This document shows, piece by piece, positions 34,602-41,573 of a DNA stretch of 64,000 nucleotides (position 1 is its first letter; each line of letters begins with the position of its first letter). Where the stretch lies: NCBI GenBank assembly GCA_937907455.1, contig CALESQ010000111.1, positions 1-64,000 on the forward strand, written 5' to 3'. The notes beneath the pieces were generated by a model. The model was not told where the DNA came from, made no database searches, and saw only the letters and a program-made list of their open reading frames with translations. Source of the DNA: an uncultured Caldilineales bacterium (GTDB taxonomy: Bacteria > Chloroflexota > Anaerolineae > JAAEKA01). The position numbers were made by a program, and so were the translations under genes.

Positions 34602-35050
34602 AAAAAACACTACTGCTGATCTTGCTGCTTGCCCTGCTGGCCGGCTGCGCGCCGGCCGCGCCGACCGCCACGCCTGAGCCGCGCCTGTCAAGCTGCGAGT
34701 ACCTGGAGCGCTGGACGCCCTGGTTCAAGATGATGACGGATCGCGCCGCTGCCGCCTTCGAGGACTACAGCAACGAGAACTTCAACAACGAACCGCTGGA
34801 GGCGCACATTTTCTTCCTGGAAACGCTGCGCGACGAAGTTGAGGAGACCCAAGTCGAAGCCGCCGGCGCGGAGATGCACCGGCAAACCCTGAACGTCATC
34901 GACCTGGGCCTGACCGTCTTCGAGACCCTGCGCGACGAGGGGCCGGCCGAGATGAGCCGGCCGCGCTTCAAAGAGCTATTCGAGCAATATACCGATGACC
35001 TTTGGGAGTTGATGCGGGTCAGCAACGAACTGCGCAAGGGCTGCCCATGA
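34598..35050 (+). CDS. Lipoprotein, 150 aa
   Basis: 'MKKTLLLILLLALLAGCAPA' is a signal peptide with lipobox LAGC. The mature part is helical and acidic ('ETLRDEVEETQVEAAGAEMH'). An early phage lipoprotein is a good candidate for superinfection exclusion, less likely a spanin because it is in the early unit. Confidence 0.8.
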   Translation: MKKTLLLILLLALLAGCAPAAPTATPEPRLSSCEYLERWTPWFKMMTDRAAAAFEDYSNENFNNEPLEAHIFFLETLRDEVEETQVEAAGAEMHRQTLNVIDLGLTVFETLRDEGPAEMSRPRFKELFEQYTDDLWELMRVSNELRKGCP

Positions 35051-35307
35051 TCAGCGAAAACATCTGGGGCATCCCCATCGCTCCCGGTCTGCTGGCCGCG
35101 CTCAAGCCGGGCGCCCGCCTACGCCGCACCATCGGCAGCCTGACCCCTACGCCGTACACCGAGCTATGGCACGTCCGGGCCATCGTAGACGGTGAATACA
35201 TCGTTTACCGGGTCTGGAGCCGGAGCCGGCGGCGCTGGCAGTACCGCATCAAAGACCTGATCTTCTTTCACCTGTGCTGGCAAGACGGCACCCTGGAGGC
35301 CCAGTGA
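35047..35307 (+). CDS. Hypothetical protein, 86 aa
   Basis: 'HVRAIVDGEYIVYRVWSRSR' and 'WQYRIKDLIFFHLCWQDGTL' form a compact beta domain rich in Arg/Trp. Overlaps neighbours by ATGA and GTGA. Confidence 0.6.
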   Translation: MISENIWGIPIAPGLLAALKPGARLRRTIGSLTPTPYTELWHVRAIVDGEYIVYRVWSRSRRRWQYRIKDLIFFHLCWQDGTLEAQ

Positions 35308-35660
35308 GACAACCCGACGAACTCCGCACCTACCTGGCCGGCCAGCCCGACACTGAGACCGCCGCGCGCAACGCCATCGCGGTCTACCGGGAGGCCCGCC
35401 TGCACGCCAAAACCGCCGCCCAGGAGTGGGACGCCGTGGCCGACGAAGCCAAGGCCCTGCTGGGCGAGATCATCGTCGAGACTGGGCGCACGTCCTGGAA
35501 GTTCGACGAGGGCAGCGCCTACCTGCCGGCGCCGGGCGTGACGGTCGCTTACGACGCCAAGGCCCTGGACGTCCTCTGCGCCAGCGACGACGGGCTGAAG
35601 CGCCTGCTCTGGCCGCACCGCCAGGAGCGCGAGCGGGCCGGCAGTTTGACGATACGGTGA
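35304..35660 (+). CDS. Hypothetical protein, 118 aa
   Basis: GTG at 35304 overlaps the previous stop. Helix 'ETAARNAIAVYREARLHAKT' then a beta part 'TSWKFDEGSAYLPAPGVTVA', as seen in phage proteins associated with siphovirus Gp157-like recombination factors; similarity is weak. Confidence 0.6.
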   Translation: MRQPDELRTYLAGQPDTETAARNAIAVYREARLHAKTAAQEWDAVADEAKALLGEIIVETGRTSWKFDEGSAYLPAPGVTVAYDAKALDVLCASDDGLKRLLWPHRQERERAGSLTIR

Positions 35661-35667
35661 GGCTCCC

Positions 35668-35913
35668 ATGACCAAGAAATACGACGAGACCTCCGACCCC
35701 CTCTCCGACCTACCCCAACACCCGCGCGGCATCATCGGCGCGATGTGCGCCAACCGGCTGCTAGGCGCCGGCTGGCAGGAGTACGATCACCCCCACCCCG
35801 CCTTTGGTACGCTGTGGATGACTCCAGGCGCCACTACCGACGCCTGCTCTCTATTTGACCTGGAGACCGCCTACAAGATCGCCTTCGACGCCTGGACCGG
35901 GCTGGAAGCCTGA
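35668..35913 (+). CDS. Hypothetical protein, 81 aa
   Basis: 'GAGWQEYDHPHPAFGTLWMT' followed by 'CSLFDLETAYKIAFDAWTGL'. Small alpha/beta domain, unknown. Confidence 0.6.
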   Translation: MTKKYDETSDPLSDLPQHPRGIIGAMCANRLLGAGWQEYDHPHPAFGTLWMTPGATTDACSLFDLETAYKIAFDAWTGLEA

Positions 35914-35928
35914 CCGAGGAGACCCACC

Positions 35929-36768
35929 GTGAAACTTGCAAGCATCTTTAGGCAGGCGATAGAAAGCGCTGAAGAGTGGTATTACGACACCGGCGAGGCG
36001 GGCACGGCGAGGCGCGAAGCAGAAGCGAGGCGCAATATGGATCAGGCCAGCCGCTTGCTTAATGTTCTCGCTAAACAGCATGGACTAGGCCAATCGCCTG
36101 CTCGCGACTATGTACCCCCTTCGCCTATCCGAGACTTTTTGCCCTATGGCCGCGTGTTAGTAAGGGCAATCGAGATGCTGAACGCCCGTCCCTGTGGCCA
36201 GTGGACTGTGCAGTGGAAACCAGGCAGTATCATTGTCACCCCTCCGGCCGGCACAGAGATCGTGTATCCGTCTGATAACCTCAGCGGATACTTTGGCGAT
36301 CCCAACGATGAAGACGACCTAAACCGGAGAGCGGAGGCAATGGCAGTGGGATTGGTGAGGGGCACCAGGTTCGGGATCAACGCGGATACGAGTCGCGACA
36401 CGATGCACTTCGAGCCTCTGTATTCGTCTCTCATCAAGAAGGACATCTGGGCATTGGTGAACAGCGGCGACATCATCCACATGGAGCCTGACGACCCATT
36501 TGCCATCGAGACAGTGCGCTTCGTGGTCTACTACATAGACCCACATTCGCTGTTTCTGGTCAGACAAGACGGCGAGATGCTGTCTCTGAATCTCCCGCTG
36601 GACACGGACGAGTGGCGCCCAGCATGGAAGGAACTACCCTCTATCAGCGTCGGCTGTATCAACGACGATTGCCAGGAATACCGAACCGTCCGGTGTCCTG
36701 TCTGCAAGGCATTCATGGATGCAGACCAGCTTCTGGCGCACACTCACTGGGAGCATGTTCGTTCTTAA
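35929..36768 (+). CDS. Protein with C-terminal C2H2-like zinc finger, 279 aa
   Basis: GTG start after GAGGAGACCC. Most of the chain has no known motif. The end 'CPVCKAFMDADQLLAHTHWEH' region gives C-x2-C...H-x3-H, a C2H2-like finger, rare in phages. Lower GC than the flanking genes suggests recent arrival. Last gene of the early unit, followed by a terminator. Confidence 0.7.
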   Translation: MKLASIFRQAIESAEEWYYDTGEAGTARREAEARRNMDQASRLLNVLAKQHGLGQSPARDYVPPSPIRDFLPYGRVLVRAIEMLNARPCGQWTVQWKPGSIIVTPPAGTEIVYPSDNLSGYFGDPNDEDDLNRRAEAMAVGLVRGTRFGINADTSRDTMHFEPLYSSLIKKDIWALVNSGDIIHMEPDDPFAIETVRFVVYYIDPHSLFLVRQDGEMLSLNLPLDTDEWRPAWKELPSISVGCINDDCQEYRTVRCPVCKAFMDADQLLAHTHWEHVRS

Positions 36769-36797
36769 CCCGCCCCCCACATCCCCCAGGATCGCCC

Positions 36798-36833
36798 CAC
36801 AGCCCCCGCAACACGCCGGGGCTGTGTCTTTTT
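36798..36833 (+). terminator. Rho-independent terminator of the early operon
   Basis: Arms CACAGCCCC and GGGGCTGTG (perfect 9 bp) with an 11-nt loop, followed by TCTTTTT. Ends plus-strand transcription where the minus-strand epimerase gene begins to converge. Confidence 0.9.
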
Positions 36834-36876
36834 ACGCCCCCACCGCACACAAGCCGCCCTGGCCCGTCCTGGCGTC

Positions 36877-37854
36877 TCACGCGGCCCGGTAGTAGGCAAT
36901 AACCTGGCGCAGCGTCGCGTCCAGCCCGTGCTCAGGCCGCCAGCCGATGGCCGCCTCGATCTTGGTCGTGTCCGGCACCCGGCGCTGCATGTCCTCGAAG
37001 CCGGCGTCAGCAAACGCCTCCCCGTAGGGCACCAGCTCAATCGGGCTGTTGGAGCCGGCCAGAGCGCGCACCCAGTGGGCCAGGTCCAGGATCGTGATCT
37101 CCTCGGTCGAGCCGATGTTGAAGACCTGGCCCACGGCTCCCGGCGCATAGGCCAGGCCGGCGATGGCGCGCGCCGCGTCCAGCACATTGCAGAAGCAGCG
37201 CGACTGCATCCCGTCGCCGTAAACCGTCAACGGCTGGCCGGCCAGCGCCTGCTGCACAAAGCGCGGCACCACCATGCCGTACTGGCCGCTTTGGCGCGGG
37301 CCGACGGTGTTGAACAGGCGGAAGACTACCGCCGGCAGGCCGTACTCCCGGTGATAGGCCAGCGCCAGGAACTCGTCCACCATCTTGGACGCAGCGTAGG
37401 CCCAGCGGCTGCGCGCCGTAGGCCCCAGCAGCGCGTCGTCGTCCTCGCTGTAGGGCACGCGCGCGCTCTTGCCGTAGACCTCCGACGTGGAGGCCACCAG
37501 CACCTTGGCCCGGTAGCGCAGGGCGGCCTTCAGCACCGCCTCCGTGCCCATGACGTTGTTCTCGATGGTGTGGACCGGGCGCTGGAGGATCAACTGCACG
37601 CCGACCGAGGCGGCCAGGTGGAAGATCACGTCGCACTGGCTGGCCAGCCGGTCCAGCACCGCCGCGTTGGCGATGGTCTCGACCACCACCTGAAACTGCT
37701 CACGGCCGGCCAGGTCGACCAGGTGCTGGACGTTGGCCAGGCTGCCGGTGGACAGGTCGTCGATGGCCGTGACGCGCCAGCCGCGGTCGAGCAGCAGGCC
37801 GGCCAGGTGGGAGCCGATGAAGCCGGCGCCGCCGGTGATGAGGGCGTGTTGCAT
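36877..37854 (-). CDS. NAD-dependent sugar epimerase/dehydratase, 325 aa
   Basis: Extended SDR: 'ALITGGAGFIGSHLAG' binds NAD (GxxGxxG), 'STSEVYGKS' gives the Ser/Thr, and 'YAASKMVDEF' the Y-x3-K catalytic pair. 'FNTVGPRQSGQYG' is the substrate-binding loop typical of UDP-hexose epimerases/UDP-glucuronate decarboxylases. It probably makes a nucleotide sugar for the phage glycosyltransferases at the left end (inference). Confidence 0.92.
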   Translation of the reverse strand: MQHALITGGAGFIGSHLAGLLLDRGWRVTAIDDLSTGSLANVQHLVDLAGREQFQVVVETIANAAVLDRLASQCDVIFHLAASVGVQLILQRPVHTIENNVMGTEAVLKAALRYRAKVLVASTSEVYGKSARVPYSEDDDALLGPTARSRWAYAASKMVDEFLALAYHREYGLPAVVFRLFNTVGPRQSGQYGMVVPRFVQQALAGQPLTVYGDGMQSRCFCNVLDAARAIAGLAYAPGAVGQVFNIGSTEEITILDLAHWVRALAGSNSPIELVPYGEAFADAGFEDMQRRVPDTTKIEAAIGWRPEHGLDATLRQVIAYYRAA

Positions 37855-37857
37855 GGA

Positions 37858-38319
37858 CTAGTGCTCCTCCGCGCCGTTGCTGTGGTCCCACGGCGCGTAG
37901 ACCAGCCGCCGGCCGCCGCCCTTGATCGTCTCCTGGCGCACCTGCACCAGCAGGCCCAGGCGCTCCAATTCGGCCAGCCGGTTGCAGAGCGCGGCCGCGC
38001 TGGTGGTGGGGTAGAGCGGTCGCAGGTCGGCGCTGCCCACCGTCCCCCCGGCGCGCGCCAGCCGCATCGCCTCGGCCAGCGCCGGCGACAGCCGCGCCTC
38101 CTGGAGGCCCAGCCACACGAAGCGCGGGTCGTTGCCGGCGTCCAGTCCCCGCACAGCGTCCACCACCGGCTGCCCGCCGACGGCGAACACCAACAGCTCA
38201 GCGTAGTCGGGTTGTTCTGTCATAGTTACTCTCCAATCGCCCCGCAACGTGCGGACTTGAACGCTGCGCTCCCGGCCGGCCAGCAGGATGACCGCCTTCC
38301 AGTCGCTCAGGAAGCGCAA
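37858..38319 (-). CDS. Winged-helix-like protein, about 153 aa
   Basis: The C-terminal part 'TTSAAALCNRLAELERLGLL' is a recognition-helix and wing pattern of a winged-helix domain ('VQVRQETIKGGGRRLVYAPW'). The start is uncertain: TTG at 38319 gives a beta-strand 'KAVILLAGRERSVQVRTLRG' that reads as real protein, while ATG at 38223 has GGAGAG upstream. Likely a regulator. Confidence 0.6.
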   Translation of the reverse strand: MRFLSDWKAVILLAGRERSVQVRTLRGDWRVTMTEQPDYAELLVFAVGGQPVVDAVRGLDAGNDPRFVWLGLQEARLSPALAEAMRLARAGGTVGSADLRPLYPTTSAAALCNRLAELERLGLLVQVRQETIKGGGRRLVYAPWDHSNGAEEH

Positions 38320-38338
38320 CAGCAGGGCCGGCTTGGGG

Positions 38339-38545
38339 TCACAGCATAAACCCTTTCCCGCTGGCCTCTGCCTTGGCCTCGACCTCGCACAGGTAGGCTT
38401 GCAGCTCAGCCACCAGCGCCAGGACGCTCACCTGCTTGGGCCGGCCGCAGCGGGGACAAACGATGGTGATCGTCGCCCCGTCGCACTTGGCCAGCAGCTT
38501 GCCGCAGCCGTTGCCGGCGCTGTCCTGGCAGCGGATGTCGGACAC
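38339..38545 (-). CDS. Mu Com-like zinc-ribbon protein, 68 aa
   Basis: 'IRCQ...CGKLLAKCDG' and 'IVCPRCGRPKQV' make the Com-type zinc ribbon; in phage Mu, Com controls translation of the mom DNA-modification gene. Here it is followed by a helical tail. A regulatory role over a neighbouring modification gene is possible, not shown. Confidence 0.75.
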   Translation of the reverse strand: MSDIRCQDSAGNGCGKLLAKCDGATITIVCPRCGRPKQVSVLALVAELQAYLCEVEAKAEASGKGFML

Positions 38546-38546
38546 A

Positions 38547-38747
38547 TTACAACCTGGTCGCCCAGAGCGCCGGGCGCGCGCCAGCCAACTCCGCGCGGAT
38601 GCCGGCCAGGGCGGTCGTCGTAGCCTGTACCGCCGGCAGCGGGATGCCGTCGTCCAGGGCCTGCTGGCGGTAGTAGTCCAACAGCCAAAGCACGCAGCGC
38701 TCGGCGTCGGCCCGGTTGGGTTCGCGGGCGGTGATGAGGATGGTCAT
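38547..38747 (-). CDS. Hypothetical protein, 66 aa
   Basis: 'MTILITAREPNRADAERCVL' and 'LLDYYRQQALDDGIPLPAVQ'. Helical; no family. Adjacent to the left inverted repeat. Confidence 0.55.
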   Translation of the reverse strand: MTILITAREPNRADAERCVLWLLDYYRQQALDDGIPLPAVQATTTALAGIRAELAGARPALWATRL

Positions 38748-38793
38748 AGGTTAATGTGCATCCCGTGGAACTGGTTTGATGTATTTCGCCATA

Positions 38794-38847
38794 CCCTTTG
38801 TGTCTATAATAGGTGAAACAGCTTCTGCGACGAATTTAGTGTACAAT
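38794..38847 (+). repeat. 54-bp terminal inverted repeat, left copy
   Basis: Perfect reverse complement of 41445-41498. Begins CCCTTTGTGTCTATAATAGG and ends TTAGTGTACAAT. Together the two copies bracket the lysis genes. Confidence 0.92.
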
Positions 38848-38867
38848 TGGCGCTCCACCCGTCCCGC

Positions 38868-39605
38868 CTATTTGCGTACCACGTAACGCACGTTGTTCCA
38901 GTCGTCGCTGCGCACGTAGTAGACCCGCACTTCGCCGCTGCTCAAGTGCTCAGCGCGCTGAGCCGTGTAGTCCTGCCCAGTCCACTGCACCTTGAACTCG
39001 CCAGAGTTGGGCACGAACCCATCGGCGAAGATGCGTTTCTGCAGGGCAGCGCCCGGGTTGAATTCGATCACCTGCTTGCGTTGGCCGTGCCAAACGAGGG
39101 CATCATCCAACTTGCCAAAGATCGGCTCCACATCCTCTAGCTGCCAGACGCCATGCAATGGGCCTCGGTGATTGGTGCCACCCTTCATGCCAGTACCAGA
39201 CAAACAATCAGACGGAGCGCTGGACAACACCCAAAGGTGATACCACGGTCCATAGGCGCTGCCTAGGCCAAGGCCGTGCATTCCATCCGAGGCCGTGCGC
39301 TTGACAACGCCACGATCTGCCCAGCGATTATCATAGCCCGTCAGGTTGTCGAAAGTTGGCTCGTTGCCTGGACTGTCCAGACTCGGCCAAGTCATCACCA
39401 CCGGTTGATTATCCACCGGCATGTTGTTCTTGCCGCGAACTTCAGCCTTGACCAACGCAGGGCCTTCCGTGCAGAAGATTGCTTGCAAGCGCCAAACTTC
39501 CTTGGCATTGCCAATCTTGGCCGGCAATACGACGCAGCCATCATATGTTTGCGCCAGCCAAGTCAGGCTGCGCTCGGTTCCGTCAACATCAAATACACGT
39601 GTCAT
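38868..39605 (-). CDS. Lysis-cassette protein of unknown fold, 245 aa
   Basis: ATG at 39605 is chosen because AGGAGA precedes it; the longer frame has no ribosome site. Contains 'GMHGLGLGSAYGPWYHLWVL' and 'GTGMKGGTNHRGPLHGVWQL', and beta-rich segments throughout. It follows the endolysin by 10 bp and probably binds cell-wall sugar or assists lysis. The last gene before the left repeat. Confidence 0.65.
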   Translation of the reverse strand: MTRVFDVDGTERSLTWLAQTYDGCVVLPAKIGNAKEVWRLQAIFCTEGPALVKAEVRGKNNMPVDNQPVVMTWPSLDSPGNEPTFDNLTGYDNRWADRGVVKRTASDGMHGLGLGSAYGPWYHLWVLSSAPSDCLSGTGMKGGTNHRGPLHGVWQLEDVEPIFGKLDDALVWHGQRKQVIEFNPGAALQKRIFADGFVPNSGEFKVQWTGQDYTAQRAEHLSSGEVRVYYVRSDDWNNVRYVVRK

Positions 39606-39615
39606 CGTTTGTCTC

Positions 39616-41265
39616 CTATGGTTTGTTGACTTGCCTGACGACCCACTGTCCGTCAGGAGTAAGGTTGGTGGCAAAGAAGGCGACCTCATGGCCGTCAGCG
39701 GGGCGATATCCCAGCTGAGTTACCCCCTGCCACGTGCTTCCCGCGCGTACATCCGTCTCGTTGCCGATGGGTGTGTAGCCCGCCTGACGCATGGCAATCT
39801 CGATGGCTGAGACAGGGTTGGGCGAGATGACCTGTGCAGTCTTGGCGACTGCCCAGATCAGCGAACTGCTGGCGTCGGGACTGTTCAACCAAGGCAGGAC
39901 AGCGGCCAGTTTGTCGCCAGGGCACGAGGTCTGGTTGCCCGGCACATCGCGGTGGCCCGCCACCGGCAAGGGCGCAGCAGTCCAAGTGGCCCAGCGCCGT
40001 GCTGTCTGAAGGACCCGGCGCAGCACGTCCACTTCCTCGACGGTCGGTTCTTCACGGACGAAGCTGCCGGCCAGGCAGACGGCGAGGCCGCGGTCGTTGC
40101 CAATCGTGTGGGCGTGATAGCTGCGCGTCCGCGGGTCGTTGAGCAGTGAGACCATCACCTTGCCACCAAATGAGCGCACGCCGATGTGATAGCCGATCCC
40201 CGGCCAGCCGTTGCTGTTGACGTGGTATTGCGCCACGCTCTGCCACGTTGCCGCCTTCGATGCCTCGGTGTGGTGCAGAACAATGCGGTCGATGGCTGAA
40301 AGCGCCCGCTCGTGATAGACCAGTGTCGCATGGCGAGGCAGCGACCTGGATAGGTCCTCGTAGTCGGCGCCGAACTCTGCCCTGAGCAGTTCTCCCAGCG
40401 GGGGCGGCGCGCTGGGTGCGGTCGGCTCATACGAGCCACCCCGCGCTTGAATGTGTGCATTGATCATGTCGTTCATCTCCCTGTCCACTTCGAAGTCCTC
40501 CCAGCCCATGGGGCCGGCCGTGAAGATGGTGGCCGTCAACACGTAGGGGTCTTTTGCCAACTCGGCATCGAACATGGCCAACTGCTCCATGTAGTGCGCC
40601 CGATCTCGGCAGAACGTCCTCCAGCCCCTCTTGGGCATATCGATCACTCCGCCATCCACACCACATTCGGTGATCAGCAGTGGGGGCAGCACGATGCCCG
40701 CTTCAATGGCATAGCGCGCGTTCAGGCGATAGCGAAAAGCGTGCCATTCGGTCATGCCACTTTCCAAATGCGGATAGTCCAACACCCAGTAGCAGTGCTG
40801 AGACCAGTAGTCGCAGGCCGCCAACCCACGGGCGATTTCCTGAAAACAGGCTCTGCGCTGCGCCTCGTCGCCGCCCGGATTGCCCTCGCTCAGGTTGCCG
40901 CCCACAAGCTGCAACCCGGCGCCGTGCATCAGCTCGGCCAGGCGGATCGTGAACTCGCTCAGCTGGCGGCAAAACGCCAGATCGGCTACCGGCTGCGGCT
41001 CGTTGGGCGCCTCCCAAATGCGGATGTATGGCGCGCGGGCGAATGTGGGCTGGCAGAAGCCGAACCATGCCTCAGCGCCGGCCGCCCCGCGCCTAACCAA
41101 GTCATTGCTGTCATTGTCGGGCATGTACACCCGCCCAATGATCTGCTTTCCCGGCCAACGATTCTCGCTGGGCGGATCCATGACCTTGATCCAGCGCGCT
41201 GCGCTGCTGTTACCATCGGCCCAGTTGGGGTGGGCCTGTAAGTGCAACGACAGTTTACTTGTCAT
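39616..41265 (-). CDS. Endolysin: glycoside-hydrolase-like plus N-acetylmuramoyl-L-alanine amidase, 549 aa
   Basis: Residues 1 to about 275 are a TIM-barrel hydrolase-like domain with 'IRIWEAPNEPQ' (Asn-Glu acid/base) and 'LLITECGVDGG' (second Glu). Residues about 320-465 are an Amidase_2/PGRP domain: 'DRIVLHHTEAS', 'GIGYHIGVRSFGG', 'SYHAHTIGNDRG' and 'VAGHRDVPGNQTSCPG', which give the zinc ligands. The tail 'ALLIWAVAKTAQ' onward may bind the cell wall. Two different wall-cutting domains in one chain fit a phage lysin. Confidence 0.88.
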   Translation of the reverse strand: MTSKLSLHLQAHPNWADGNSSAARWIKVMDPPSENRWPGKQIIGRVYMPDNDSNDLVRRGAAGAEAWFGFCQPTFARAPYIRIWEAPNEPQPVADLAFCRQLSEFTIRLAELMHGAGLQLVGGNLSEGNPGGDEAQRRACFQEIARGLAACDYWSQHCYWVLDYPHLESGMTEWHAFRYRLNARYAIEAGIVLPPLLITECGVDGGVIDMPKRGWRTFCRDRAHYMEQLAMFDAELAKDPYVLTATIFTAGPMGWEDFEVDREMNDMINAHIQARGGSYEPTAPSAPPPLGELLRAEFGADYEDLSRSLPRHATLVYHERALSAIDRIVLHHTEASKAATWQSVAQYHVNSNGWPGIGYHIGVRSFGGKVMVSLLNDPRTRSYHAHTIGNDRGLAVCLAGSFVREEPTVEEVDVLRRVLQTARRWATWTAAPLPVAGHRDVPGNQTSCPGDKLAAVLPWLNSPDASSSLIWAVAKTAQVISPNPVSAIEIAMRQAGYTPIGNETDVRAGSTWQGVTQLGYRPADGHEVAFFATNLTPDGQWVVRQVNKP

Positions 41266-41283
41266 GCTGTTTCTTCTCCTTCT

Positions 41284-41424
41284 TCATATCCAACTCAGCT
41301 TGCACTCAGCACTGAACCTGCGTCGTTTGGCCTTCGGCACGACTTCCGGGTTTGACTGTACTACCAGTGAGTGGCCGTTCAGTGATCCGTTCTTGCTGAC
41401 TTTGACCGGTTGCTTGTGTGACAT
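41284..41424 (-). pseudogene. IS3-like transposase OrfA stub, 46 aa
   Basis: Reads 'MSHKQPVKVSKNGSLNGHSL' and then 'PEVVPKAKRRRFSAECKL' before ending in 'SWI'. 'KRRRFSAEYKL'-type sequence is the usual beginning of IS3-family OrfA helix-turn-helix proteins; here it stops immediately. It lies inside the right inverted repeat and points into the lysis genes, as the transposase would in an intact element. Confidence 0.75.
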
Positions 41425-41444
41425 CTTCTTGACTCCTTCGGTGT

Positions 41445-41498
41445 ATTGTACACTAAATTCGTCGCAGAAGCTGTTTCACCTATTATAGACACAAAGGG
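41445..41498 (-). repeat. 54-bp terminal inverted repeat, right copy
   Basis: Exact reverse complement of 38794-38847; the OrfA stub starts just inside it. The outer flanks (CGCCATA and CTTGATA) show no obvious target duplication. Confidence 0.92.
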
Positions 41499-41573
41499 CT
41501 TGATATATGCGCATTCCTGCATTCTCCTATTGCCTCACCACGAAGGGGATTACACTTTCATTTGACGAGATGT

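Noticed and set aside
36928..38349. Open frame of 473 codons on the plus strand
   Set aside because: Antisense to the epimerase, which has the full NAD and Y-x3-K motifs.
38794..41498. Site-specific invertible cassette with its own invertase
   Set aside because: No recombinase gene lies next to the repeats; the OrfA stub favours an IS origin instead.
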